From positions 186,001 to 250,000 of the forward strand of contig JADJYQ010000007.1 of the NCBI GenBank assembly GCA_016719615.1: DNA of 64,000 nt, written 5' to 3'. A program made the translations under genes and the position numbers. The DNA is from Saprospiraceae bacterium (GTDB lineage Bacteria > Bacteroidota > Bacteroidia > Chitinophagales > Saprospiraceae). Below, piece after piece: positions 1-8,568 of this stretch (the first letter of the stretch is position 1; each line of letters starts with the position of its first letter). Below the pieces are notes generated by a model. The model had not been told where the DNA came from. It searched no databases and saw only the letters and a program-made list of their open reading frames with translations.

Positions 1-289
1 GTTTTAATATCATATCTTGCTACACTTTGACCGGCAGGCCCAAACCAATAATTCCCTTTTGAATCCTGAAAAATACTTCTAATATACTGACTTACAAGAC
101 TAGGGTCATTCGTTGGAGTTGGCTTGGCAACTAAAGTGGGAGGAGTTCCTATAATTTCCGGACTCTGACTTGAAGTATACAACTTTTTCTCAGATGTGTT
201 CGAGTTAAGCTGGCCTTTACAAGAGAATTTAATAAAAAGCCTACTAAAATTAAAATATAAATTTGATGATGAAAATCTAATCTTGTCAT
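1..289 (-). CDS. Partial two-component-propeller-type lipoprotein, 5' end only, frameshifted
   Basis: Reading leftwards from an ATG at 289, the first frame gives a hydrophobic signal segment (ILILVGFLLNS). One base out of frame it continues with CKGQLNSN and then a serine/proline-rich linker and YIRSIFQDSKGNYWFGPAG. The last stretch is the blade motif of two-component-regulator propeller proteins. Joining the frames places a Cys right after the hydrophobic segment, as expected of a lipoprotein lipobox, so a one-base deletion near 225-230 is likely. The gene continues beyond the left edge, so length and C-terminal domain are unknown. It could be a free-standing propeller lipoprotein, which is common in Bacteroidota. 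The family call rests on one blade only. Confidence 0.55.
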
Positions 290-737
290 ATGTCGTATTT
301 ATTCTCCTTAAACAGACCTCTGCAAAAATACCAAGTTTCAAACTCATAATTGGCGTAATAAAGCCGAAAAGAATTTCCGTTTTGCCCGTATAATACCCAA
401 TTAAGTTAAGTCACTTTAATCAATCATTGACGAATTTGGAATAGTTAATTCTTTTCATCGACAAATAATGAAATAATTTAGACCAAACAATTAGGGTACA
501 CAGAACACTAACGACTATTCATTTAATTTTGAGGCACAGGATAATGTATAGCCACCAAGTAACTAAAAATCAAGATACCTTTACTTCCATCATTGCAGGA
601 TATTCAAATTTCGTTTAAAATATCGAAAAATGTAAGCACCAATAATTTTTTCAATTGGTTTCGGCAAAATGTTTCACTTCTAAATTCAAATTCAATTCCT
701 AACTCCTTTATCTAACAAATGCTGATGGTTTATTTCT
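290..737. other. Intergenic stretch without recognisable gene
   Basis: About 450 bases of AT-rich sequence lie between the start of the propeller lipoprotein and the end of the acetyltransferase. Both strands are broken by frequent stops, and I see no RNA gene, strong hairpin or repeat. It presumably holds the promoter of the left-hand gene. Confidence 0.5.
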
Positions 738-1256
738 TCAGAGTGCAAGTTTCATCATAAGATCCGTCTGCATTTCACTGCCTAATTTGAATAAGTGTTT
801 GTCAAATGTTTGAAAACCATTTCTCTCATAAAACTTGATAGCTTTGAGATTTTCTTCCCAAACTCCCAACCAAATATAATCTGCATTTTTGTTTCCAGCA
901 ATTTCAAGAGCTTTGTTAAAAAGATCCTGCCCTAAGTTTTTACCCTGAAATTCTCTGAGCACATAAATCCTTTCTATTTCCACACCCAGATCGGATTGCA
1001 ATTCGGTCTGTGCCTGGCCAAAGTTTAATTTCAGATACCCTACAACATCTTTGTCATATGTCGCAAAATAAAATTCCGAATTTCCATCACTTAGCTCAGA
1101 TAATAGTTTCTCTATTGAAAATTCCTCGTCCAAATACTTTTTCATATTCTCTGTAGAATTTACAGATGCAAATGTTTCTGTAAATGTTTGCCGACTTATT
1201 TGTTGCAAACGGCCAATGTCGTTCGTTGTAAATTTTAAAATTTCAACTTGCTTCAT
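738..1256 (-). CDS. GNAT family N-acetyltransferase (PaiA-like)
   Basis: This 172-residue protein fits a single GNAT domain. Motif A, which holds the acetyl-CoA pyrophosphate, is visible as ERIYVLREFQGKNLGQDL around residues 95-112. The later WLGVWEENLKAIKFYERNGF segment (about 129-148) carries the N..A..FY signature of the family. The C-terminal HLFKLGSEMQTDLMMKL resembles the PaiA-type polyamine/small-molecule acetyltransferases, so a polyamine or related amine is a plausible but unproven substrate. It is predicted to be cytoplasmic. It stands alone, with intergenic DNA on both sides, and its frame is intact despite being surrounded by broken genes. Confidence 0.85.
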   Translation of the reverse strand: MKQVEILKFTTNDIGRLQQISRQTFTETFASVNSTENMKKYLDEEFSIEKLLSELSDGNSEFYFATYDKDVVGYLKLNFGQAQTELQSDLGVEIERIYVLREFQGKNLGQDLFNKALEIAGNKNADYIWLGVWEENLKAIKFYERNGFQTFDKHLFKLGSEMQTDLMMKLAL

Positions 1257-1424
1257 GATATCAACTTGAGCATCAAATAAAATAATTAAAATTTCAAAAC
1301 GAAATAATTTGTATTATAAATTGATAGGCGAAATCCATTAAATAATTGGCACAAGCATTATGTTTGAAATCCTTCCAACCAAGTCAATCCATACTTTATG
1401 CTAAGACTGACACTAGTTCCAAAT

Positions 1425-1918
1425 TTACATTCGTTTATAAATTCCATCAAAAGCCACACTTAATATTTTACCATCTGCATCTACAATATCCCATTTTTGA
1501 GAGACCGCACCATTTTCCAAGACTTGCCAGGTGATTTTGTTCTTGTAATTGTAATTTTTTCCTTTGATTGTTTCACTTTCCAAAATCATCTTGCCCATCA
1601 CAAAATTTCCTTTTAATTTCAGAATCGTGCCTTTATTATCGAGGTATAACTGATTCCATGTTTTCTCAGTTGGATCGTAATAATTATAACTGGTACCCGT
1701 TAACTGGGCTGATTTCCAATTCTCGAGAATGACGCAAGAGTCTTGTATATACTGAATCACATTTTCACCCACCTTAATCCCCTTTGGATTTAAAACTTCC
1801 CATTTCCCAAGCCAAAGTCAAACTGCCTGTGTTGCGGAGAAGAACAGGCTTGTGCGTTTTGACTTTGGAGATTGCAGACCAAAACAAACATGAATAAGAG
1901 TGAAATCAAATTTCTCAT
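1425..1918 (-). CDS. Secreted DUF1579-like hypothetical protein, frameshifted
   Basis: An ATG at 1918 opens a signal peptide (MRNLISLLFMFVLVCN) followed by ...CSSPQHRQFDF. After one missing T in the GACTTTGG run near 1815, the frame resumes as WLGKWEVLNPKGIKVGEN and runs to the stop at 1425. The reconstructed protein is about 164 residues. The motif order (QFDFWLGKWEV, then QDSCVILENW, NYYDPTEKTWNQLYLDNKG, ITWQVLENGAVSQKWDI and FDGIYKR) is that of small beta-rich secreted proteins often grouped with DUF1579. Their function is not established. The export signal argues for the periplasm. The frameshift looks like a homopolymer error rather than decay. Confidence 0.6.
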
Positions 1919-2143
1919 GGATAGAAAATTTTTTAATAATAAGCATACCAGATTTTAAACTTTGAATTGCCAATTCAAAAGATAAATTTATAACTTTCTC
2001 CTTACTTAAAAATTAAAATCACACTTCTACAGCCTAGATATAAAATAAAGGAGTTGGTTTCAGCCCTTAGACTTGTCCTTTCCATTAAAAACTCGTGTTT
2101 TCAAGTATGAAATGCACATTTTTAATAAAATTCTGCAATTAAA

Positions 2144-2173
2144 ATAATAACGGACATATATGTCCATTATTAT
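2144..2173. promoter_or_regulatory. Palindromic operator upstream of rrf2-ric
   Basis: A perfect 14-bp palindrome, GGACATATATGTCC (2152-2165), sits inside a longer near-perfect dyad with ATAATAA and TTATTAT arms. It ends about 12 bp before the putative -7 box, where the -33 element of a Bacteroidota promoter would fall. This position fits repression of its own operon by the downstream Rrf2 protein. Binding is inferred. Confidence 0.65.
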
Positions 2174-2184
2174 AGAATATAGTT

Positions 2185-2192
2185 TAACTTTG
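2185..2192 (+). promoter_or_regulatory. Putative -7 promoter element (TAACTTTG) for rrf2
   Basis: TAACTTTG matches the Bacteroidota TAnnTTTG -7 consensus and lies 16 nt before the ATG at 2209, directly after the palindromic operator. Confidence 0.55.
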
Positions 2193-2208
2193 TAAAAAAT
2201 TCAGAAAC

Positions 2209-2638
2209 ATGTTCTCCAAAGCTTGCGAATATGCTATAAAAGCCAGCCTTTATATCGCCATGAAATCGGAAGGCAATGCCAGGGTAGGGCTACAGGAGAT
2301 TGCTGAAGAAATCCAATCACCGATTTCGTTCACCTCTAAAATTCTACAAAAACTTGTAAAATCAAAAATCATCGACTCCCAAAAAGGCCCGACAGGTGGT
2401 TTTGAGATCAAAAAAATCAAAGCTGCAAAAACCAGCTAGCGAAATAGTGGCAGCCATTGATGGGGACTCCATATATATGGACTGCGCACTGGGTTTTGCG
2501 CATTGTAATGAGAAAAAACCTTGTCCGCTGCATTTTAAGATTAAAGCATTACGCGAAGAGCTCAGACAAATGTTGGAACATACCAGTCTCTTGGATTTAT
2601 CAAAAGACATTCAAAAGCGCAAAACATTTTTAAAATAA
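2209..2638 (+). CDS. Rrf2 family transcriptional regulator (NsrR-like), frameshifted
   Basis: The N-terminal frame (2209-2439) is a classical Rrf2 winged-helix domain: MFSKACEYAIKASLYIA, the recognition region around ISFTSKILQKLVKSKIIDS, and the wing GPTGGF. A one-base slip in the A-run near 2410-2416 moves the rest to another frame, with SEIVAAIDGDSIYMDCALG and cysteines spaced C-x6-C-x5-C (DCALGFAHC...PC), the expected Fe-S ligands. The reconstructed length is about 143 residues, normal for the family. It sits directly upstream of a RIC gene with a palindrome in front, so it is probably an NO- or redox-sensing autorepressor of the repair operon. The ligand is inferred from neighbour and family. 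Confidence 0.85.
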
Positions 2639-2650
2639 AAATTGATAGCT

Positions 2651-3378
2651 ATGATCACATTAGACATTACATCTCAGCCTACTGTTGGTTCCTTTGTAGC
2701 CAGGGATTATCGGACAGCCGCTGTATTTCAGAAATACGGCATTGACTTTTGTTGCAAAGGCGGAAAAACCGTTCATGAAGTCTGCAAAAACAAAAATATT
2801 GATGAAAACGAACTCCTTCACCAATTGGATCATGTGTCCAGACAAACCGAAGGACAAGCCATTGATTTTCAATCCTGGTCTCCGGATTTGCTCGCAGATT
2901 ACATCGAAAAAAACATCATCGATACGTTGAACAAATGATCGAAACAATTCCTCCATTTCTGGACAAACTTTGTAAGGTACATGGAAGTAATCACCCGGAA
3001 TTGTATGAAATCACCAAAGAATTTAAAACTTCGGCTTTGGAATTGAGCAATCATATGCAAAAGGAAGAATTAATCTTGTTTCCTTACATCCGCCAAATGG
3101 TTCATGCTAATCAACAGAATCAAAGACTTGAAAGACCTCCTTTTGGAACTGTAGAAAATCCCATCCAAATGATGCATCGCGAACACGATGTGGAAGGCGA
3201 TCGTTTTCGTAAAATCTCACAACTTAGCGATGCCTACACCCTCCACCGGATGCTTGCACAACCTATCGGGTGGCGTTTTCTATGTTGAAAGACTTTTGAA
3301 GATGATTTGCACATGCACATTCACCTGGAGAATAATATTTTGTTTCCGAAGGCTGTTGAGCTGGAGTTGCAGTATTAA
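2651..3378 (+). CDS. ric: RIC family iron-sulfur cluster repair di-iron protein (ScdA/YtfE), frameshifted
   Basis: The start ATG at 2651 gives MITLDITSQPTVGSFVARDY, then the ScdA_N (DUF542) motif KYGIDFCCKGGKT and a hemerythrin-like domain. Histidines that bind the di-iron centre are visible in three frames: YIEK.HHRYVEQM, CKVHGSNHPEL, SNHMQKEELILFP, MMHREHDVEGDRF, and finally HMHIHLENNILFPKA ending at 3378. At least three single-base breaks occur: an A-run near 2912, a C near 3240 and an extra T near 3296. The joined protein is about 242 residues, typical of the family. RIC proteins restore Fe-S clusters damaged by nitric oxide or peroxide in the cytoplasm. The gene follows its Rrf2 regulator by 12 nt, so they are one operon. 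Confidence 0.88.
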
Positions 3379-3401
3379 ATTTTACCAAAAAAGTAATCTT
3401 A

Positions 3402-4588
3402 CTAATACAACATACCAAATAACCAAATAGGAATCGTCTGTCTGTTGCCGATTTCAATTTGGTCCTAAAAAAAGCATTTTGATAATTTTTAATTTGCCTA
3501 TTTGTTTTATTTTTTCCATCAACTTCTAAAATATATTTTTCATTCACTAAAAAATCCCCATATAATGCGGCTTTGACTTGATGGGCATTTTTTAATTGAT
3601 TTAATAAAAAGCATTGCCTTACCTGTCCTATTTCACAATGTCCAGGGGCCAAAGCATACATCACATTTGTGTTTTGCAGGTATATTTTTTCTGCCTTTCG
3701 CATGACACCGGCATCCCTGCCCATTGGCAATAGCTGATGGATAAGTTCCGCTTTTTCCAATATTTTAAAATAATGCATTAACGCATTTCTGTTTGTCTGA
3801 ATAATTTCTGCAAGTTTACTGATATTAGGTTTAAAAGGAACAGAAACTGAAATATGATACAAAAGTTTTCTTAGTTTATAAATACTTTCATATTCGATGG
3901 ACTCAACAGAAGGCAGACCATTTTCCAAAATCATCGTTATAACTTGAAGCAATTTTGGGGCATAGACCTTTTCCCCTTCCAAATGATATGGATAATATCC
4001 GATTTTCAGATAGGCCTCAAAATATTCAAATGGCCTTAATTTCCGGGAATAATCTAAAGCGATCTCTTCGTGTTTATATAGTACGTCTTCCAGAGATATT
4101 GGTTCTAAAGAAATATTTCCATTCATGAGCATAAATTCCCTATAAGAAAGTCCATAAAGCTGGTAACTAGTTAATCTCCGACTGAGATCACCAATTCCCT
4201 TGTAAAGTTCCAAAATTGAGGAACTGGTGAAAACCAATTTCAAATCCGGATAACTGTCGTAAACATTTTTAACTCGCGAGACCAATTTGGATATTTATGC
4301 ACTTCATCAATCGCCAGTATTTTTCCCCTTTTAAATAAAAGTGATGAGCGAAGTCCATTAGTGAATTCGAAGTAAAATAAAAATCATCCAAGCTTATGTA
4401 GATTGCCATATTTCCGGCAAGTTTAAGCTCTTTAAATATTGCAGTAATAATATAGTCTTACCAGTGCCTCTTGCTCCTTTTATGGCAATTAGTCTTTGAG
4501 TCCAATCAATTTGATTAAATAAATATCTGGGATGCAGAACATCCAATTTACTGGTCAATCTTTGAGATTTTTCAATCAAATAATTCAT
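3402..4588 (-). CDS. AAA/DUF4143-type ATPase, frameshifted
   Basis: From the ATG at 4588 (MNYLIEKSQRLTSKL) the protein shows Walker A GARGTGKT, then in a second frame NMAIYISLDDFYF, then Walker B KILAIDEVHKYPNW. A long third stretch (4285 downwards) holds LVFTSSSILEL, RLTSYQLYGLSYREF and the C-terminal domain ending GDFLVNEKYILEVDGKNKT. Another break in the T-run near 3460 restores the family ending QIEIGNRQTIPIWLFGMLY and a stop at 3402. The total is about 395 residues, the usual size of these single-protein ATPases. Their biological role is poorly defined; they are common, horizontally mobile accessory genes. The gene converges on ric with only about 23 bp between stops. Confidence 0.8.
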
Positions 4589-4881
4589 TTTGCAATTTTG
4601 AAGTAACAAATTTATAGATATTTTGCTATTTTAAATTATCATTTTATGAATTATTGAACTAATACATTGAATATCATATAATTGTGAGTAATTTTTTTTT
4701 AATATTTTCAAAAATTGGCAACATTTCAGCTGAAATGAAAAATTTCATGCAATCGGGTTCATTACTTTTTGATATATCTCACTACTCCTGTGAAAAAAAG
4801 GGATATCGTTCAAGCCTGACTGCTATTCAGTCCCACAAACTCTGCATCTTTGGTTTTATCTTCGCGGTTTAATCGATTGAT

Positions 4882-6049
4882 ATGTATTTTACCTTAACTG
4901 AGGAACAATTGGCCGTACAGGAGGCCGCCAGGGAGTTTGCCCGCAGGGAATTATTACCGGGTGTGATCGAAAGAGATTCTAAAATGATCTACCCGAAAGA
5001 GCAAGTCCAGAAATGGCCGAACTCGGATTTTAGGCATGATGGTCTCTCCTGAATATGGCGGAGGCGGTATGGACACCATTTCCTATGTTTTAGCCATGAC
5101 CGAAATCAGTAAAATTGATAATTCCTGCTCTGTCATCATGTCTGTGAATAATAGTCTCGTCTGTTGGGGACTCGAAAAAATGGGCACTGAAGAGCAGAAA
5201 CAAAAATACTTGCCAAAACTTGCAACAGGAGAATGGATTGGCGCTTTTTGCCTCTCCGAACCCGAAGCCGGGAGTGACGCCACCGCACAAAAGACCATGG
5301 CTGTTGATTGTGGCGATCATTATCTATTAAACGGTACCAAAAACTGGATCACCAATGGAGGCAGCTCCAATGCACATCTCGTGATGGCGCAAGCTGACCC
5401 CACTCAGGGCAGCAGAGGTATTTGCACTTTTATTGTAGAAACTTCATGGCCGGGCGTGATCATAGGCGCAAAGGAAGATAAGTTGGGTATTCGCTCATCA
5501 GATACACATACGATCATGTATAATGACGTTAAAGTACCCAAAGAAAATTTGCTGGGTCCGGCAGGAGACGGTTTCAAATTTGCCATGAAAACCTTAACCG
5601 GTGGCCGCATTGGAATTGCCTCACAAGCATTAGGTATCGCTTCCGGTGATATGAGTTGGCCATCAACTATGCCAAAGAACGGGCAACTTTTGGCAAACCC
5701 ATTGCACAGCATCAGGCCATTGCATTCAAACTTGCAGATATGGCCACTGAAGTCGAAGCGGCAAAATTGATGGTGCTAAGAGCAGCATGGAGGAAAGATC
5801 AGGGTATGGATTTTACAACAGCTGCCAGCATGGCAAAAATTGTTTGCATCTGATGTCGCCATGAAACACACGGTTGAAGCCGTTCAAATTCATGGCGGGT
5901 ATGGCTTTGTAAAGGAATACCATGTAGAACGCCTGATGCGGGATGCTAAAATTACCCAGATCTACGAGGGAACTTCCGAAGTACAGCGCATTGTTATATC
6001 AAGAGCAATCTTGCAGGGGCAGTTGTATCAACCGATGTGGGGGGAGTAG
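4882..6049 (+). CDS. Acyl-CoA dehydrogenase (short-chain type), frameshifted
   Basis: An ATG at 4882 begins MYFTLTEEQLAVQEAAREFA. After breaks near 5015-5030 the gene continues as MVSPEYGGGGMDTISYVLA, with the family signatures FCLSEPEAGSDA (about residue 130) and LNGTKNWITNGG. Further breaks near 5650 and 5840 lead into YAKERATFGKPIAQHQAI and the C-terminal QIHGGYGFVKEYHVERLMRDAKITQIYEGTS. The catalytic Glu of short-chain enzymes lies in QIYEGTS. The reconstructed length is about 390 residues, so this is a complete FAD enzyme for the first step of fatty or branched-chain acyl-CoA oxidation. Exact chain length cannot be read from sequence. It has no pathway neighbours. Confidence 0.88.
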
Positions 6050-6297
6050 GATTATAGGGGAAAGGCTGAAGGCTAAAGCTTGGAAGAGATTATGGATTAT
6101 GGTAACAAAACTAACACTTGTTAGGTTTACATATACTGAATATTTATTGAATTTTAATTCGTTATTTATTGCGAATCAACATTAGCTTCTTCTTTACTGT
6201 GATCTGTTAACTGCCAATTGAAAACTTCTTCAAGACTACCAACTGAAAACTTCATTCCAGCAACCATCAACTAACAACTAACAACTATCAACTAACA
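6050..6297. other. Intergenic region with low-complexity CTAA/CAACTA repeats
   Basis: This spacer carries an AGGCTGAAGGCTAAAGC stretch near 6062-6079 and, just before the next start, imperfect repeats of AACTAACAACTA (about 6267-6297). No gene is visible. The latter runs right up to the ATG of the protease gene and leaves no obvious Shine-Dalgarno sequence. Confidence 0.45.
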
Positions 6298-7394
6298 ATG
6301 CTTTCCATGTTCGAAAAAGCCTGGTATATAGGGTCCTTCGCGAAAATTCCCGTGAAAATCCACTGGACCTTTCTATTGATTCTAATTTATATCATTGGTT
6401 CCGGTCTTTCCGAGGGTGCATCTACCAAAGAGATCGTCATTGAAGTTTGCTTTATTCTTGCTATGTTTTTTTGTGTGGTCTTACATGAATTTGGGCATGC
6501 CCTTACCGCACAACGTTATGGTATCAAAACAGAAGATATTATCCTGCTACCTATTGGCGGTGTAGCACGATTGCGCAATATGCCCGAAAAACCTATCCAG
6601 GAATTGATTGTAGCCATTATGGGCCCAATGGTAAATGTTGTCATCGCATTGTTGCTTTTCATTTTTCTTAGTATATACATGGATATCAATATTTTTAGTC
6701 TGGATCTTTTGGAAAACATTCATTTTGGAAACTGGTCGGGATTTTTGCCTTTGTTGATGATCTCTAATATCATGTTGGTTCTCTTCAACATGATTCCTGC
6801 TTTTCCGATGGATGGAGGTCGCGTTTTGCGGGCTTTACTTTCTATGAATTTCGGCAGGCTAAAAGCTACGCGTATTGCCTCTCTGGCCGGACAAGCGATC
6901 TGTATAGTTCTAATAGCCATCGGTCTTTATTATTCAGCATACACGCTGGCATTAATCGGCGTTTTTATTTTCTTAAGTGCTTCTCAGGAATACCGTTCTG
7001 TTGCTTTGGATACGGCACTCAAAAAATAAAACAGTAAGAACTTGTTATCAAAAAAGATGTTCCGCCATTAACTGAGTATCTGGATCTTAAAACTGCACAT
7101 GAGCTCATTTTACATTATCCGTATCAATATTTTCCGGTGATTAATCTTATGGGAAGTTACAGCGGTTGGGTTTCTGCACAACAGATAAAAAAGGCGAACA
7201 AACAAAATCAAGAATCAAAAATATCAGACATCAGTCATAAATCACTATTGAGCATTCATCCGGACACAAGCCTCACAAATGCACTCCACAATATGCAAAG
7301 CGCCAACGAATTGCTGCTCGTTGTGGAAAACGAACAAGTGTTAGGTACCATTGATCGCATTTCATTACAGCAGTATGTTGGGATGGTGGAATGA
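6298..7394 (+). CDS. Site-2 protease (M50 family) with C-terminal CBS-like domain, frameshifted
   Basis: The first 243 residues form a membrane zinc protease. Hydrophobic segments alternate with the HEFGH zinc motif (H63, E64, H67), and the second conserved motif FNMIPAFPMDGGRVLRALL supplies the Asp ligand. A break near 7029 hides the tail, which continues as VIKKDVPPLTEYLD and QYFPVINLMGSYSGWVSA through to 7394. This tail looks like a degenerate CBS pair (regulatory nucleotide-binding modules), as in the rhomboid-like S2P/CBS subgroup. The joined length is about 365 residues. The substrate is unknown; relatives cut transmembrane regulators such as anti-sigma factors. The start at 6298 is the first Met. 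MFEKAWYIG at 6307 is an alternative. Confidence 0.82.
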
Positions 7395-7510
7395 GTGTGA
7401 GAGCTTAAAGCGAAAAGGTAAAAGCTAAATTTGTTTAGAATCAAGTATTTGATACGCTATCACCAAAAGTTAAGAGTTAAGAGCAAAGAGTAAATACCCA
7501 CTAAACATGA

Positions 7511-7543
7511 TTTGTTTAACTTTCCAACATAGTTTTACTTTTG
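7511..7543 (+). promoter_or_regulatory. Putative Bacteroidota promoter (TTTG-N21-TACTTTTG)
   Basis: TTTG at 7511-7514 and TACTTTTG at 7536-7543 match the -33/-7 pattern and lie 16 nt before the ATG at 7560. Confidence 0.5.
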
Positions 7544-7559
7544 CTAAAATTTTCATCTA

Positions 7560-8006
7560 ATGTCTACAAATAAGTCATATAGTTTATTTCTTATTTTTCT
7601 ACTACTTCTTTTAATCTCCTGCAATAAAGAAAAAACCTGCAGATCTGCAGATCCTTCAGCCAAAAAAATCATCAACCCCAATGGCGACAGCGAACTTGCG
7701 CTTTTAATGCGGGAAATGTATGACGAGACTTTTGAATTAAAACAAATGATAAATGCAGGTAAAACCGAAGCGGAATTCTTTGACCATGAAAAAATTCTAA
7801 CCGCCCATGCCACCGAACCGGAAAAAGCGGCCTCAGCCGAATACAAGGCCTTTGCTCAAGCCTATTTGCAACAAGTCAAGCAACTGAATAACAGCAGCCC
7901 AGAATTGAAGAAAGAGCATTTCTCCAATTTGATCAGCCAATGTAAAAATTGTCATAAGGCTTTGTGCCCCGGGCCAATTGTAAAAATAAATAAGTTGGAA
8001 TTTTGA
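7560..8006 (+). CDS. Lipoprotein with a CXXCH heme-binding-like motif
   Basis: This 148-residue protein starts with a lipoprotein signal peptide (LFLIFLLLLLISCNKEK). Its helical body, rich in Lys and Glu, ends in NLISQCKNCHKALCPGPIV. CKNCH is a CXXCH c-type heme-attachment motif, here followed by a further Cys seven residues later. The helical body with a C-terminal CXXCH resembles class II-like cytochromes, but only one site is present and no partner redox genes are nearby. It may be a small periplasmic c-type cytochrome or a metal-binding lipoprotein. The frame is intact and a promoter-like sequence precedes it. Confidence 0.55.
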   Translation: MSTNKSYSLFLIFLLLLLISCNKEKTCRSADPSAKKIINPNGDSELALLMREMYDETFELKQMINAGKTEAEFFDHEKILTAHATEPEKAASAEYKAFAQAYLQQVKQLNNSSPELKKEHFSNLISQCKNCHKALCPGPIVKINKLEF

Positions 8007-8022
8007 GGATGAAAGAAGGATG

Positions 8023-8126
8023 TCTGTTAGTCTGTTAGTCTGTTAGTCTGTTAGTCTGTTAGTCTGTTAGTCTGTTAGTCTGTTAGTCTGTTAGTCTGTT
8101 AGTCTGTTAGTCTGTTAGTCTGTTAG
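8023..8126. repeat. Tandem octamer array (TCTGTTAG), 13 copies
   Basis: Thirteen exact copies of TCTGTTAG occupy 104 bp directly after the stop of the CXXCH lipoprotein gene. The unit is 8 bp, not a multiple of three, and no reading frame crosses it. Such perfect short arrays change copy number by slipped replication, so it is a likely polymorphic locus. Confidence 0.95.
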
Positions 8127-8138
8127 TAAACAACACGC

Positions 8139-8187
8139 ACTAATGTATGTTAGTTCAAATAAATACAACTTTTTTTAAATTATTTTT
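8139..8187. repeat. 49-bp direct repeat, copy A
   Basis: The segment starting ACTAATGTATGTTAGTTCAA recurs with few changes at 8419-8468, about 280 bp downstream. The repeats bracket the two small hairpins in this spacer. Confidence 0.75.
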
Positions 8188-8239
8188 CCGAACTTGACTT
8201 TCTATAAAAATATTACTTTGAGCTTTTGACTGCTTGTAT

Positions 8240-8261
8240 GGAATGGGTTGAAACCCATTCC
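8240..8261. repeat. Small perfect hairpin (GGAATGGGTT arms)
   Basis: Ten-base arms GGAATGGGTT and AACCCATTCC pair perfectly around a central GA. A second hairpin with the same GA centre (CCGGCT-GA-AGCCGG, 8343-8356) lies about 100 bp away. They look like REP/intergenic palindromes rather than a terminator, as no T-run follows. Confidence 0.6.
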
Positions 8262-8342
8262 TATTCATAGTTGAGGGTTCATTTTATGTGTTTTGGGGCT
8301 TATGTTTTTAAATCAGACTTTTTTATGTTCTCGCCTTTGTAT

Positions 8343-8356
8343 CCGGCTGAAGCCGG
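8343..8356. repeat. Small palindrome CCGGCT-GA-AGCCGG
   Basis: Six-base GC-rich arms flank a GA centre, the same architecture as the hairpin at 8240. It is part of the repeat-rich spacer between the CXXCH lipoprotein and the MORN-caspase gene. Confidence 0.55.
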
Positions 8357-8418
8357 CATAGGTTTGCGCTATATTGGCTGGAATGGGTAGGCTTAATTTC
8401 TTGTAGGAATCAATACAA

Positions 8419-8468
8419 ACTAATGTATGTTAGTTCAAAATAAATATAAATTTTTTAAAATTATTTTT
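8419..8468. repeat. 49-bp direct repeat, copy B
   Basis: Second copy of the ACTAATGTATGTTAGTTCAA segment, with slightly different A/T run lengths, about 100 bp before the end of the caspase gene. The 8007-8568 spacer holds only repeats and no gene. Confidence 0.75.
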
Positions 8469-8568
8469 ATTAACTTTATTTGCCAAAGAATGCTGCTTGA
8501 CTATTGACTATTATGACAATTAAAAATCTATAATCTATAATCCTTACTCCATATTCCACTACCTAGTC

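Noticed and set aside
196..393. Short plus-strand open frame at the left edge
   Set aside because: It overlaps the propeller lipoprotein on the other strand, has no recognisable motif and starts inside that coding sequence.
2209..3378. Programmed frameshifting or alternative genetic code as reason for split genes
   Set aside because: Breaks are of both signs, occur at many unrelated places including three in one gene, and many genes in the same window read normally with standard stops.
4684..4872. Short plus-strand open frame upstream of the acyl-CoA dehydrogenase
   Set aside because: No motif, no promoter-like spacing and composition typical of intergenic DNA. The region is better read as the dehydrogenase leader.
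8023..8126. Possible CRISPR array
   Set aside because: The units are 8 bp, directly adjacent and without spacers, and no cas genes are present. It is a simple tandem repeat.
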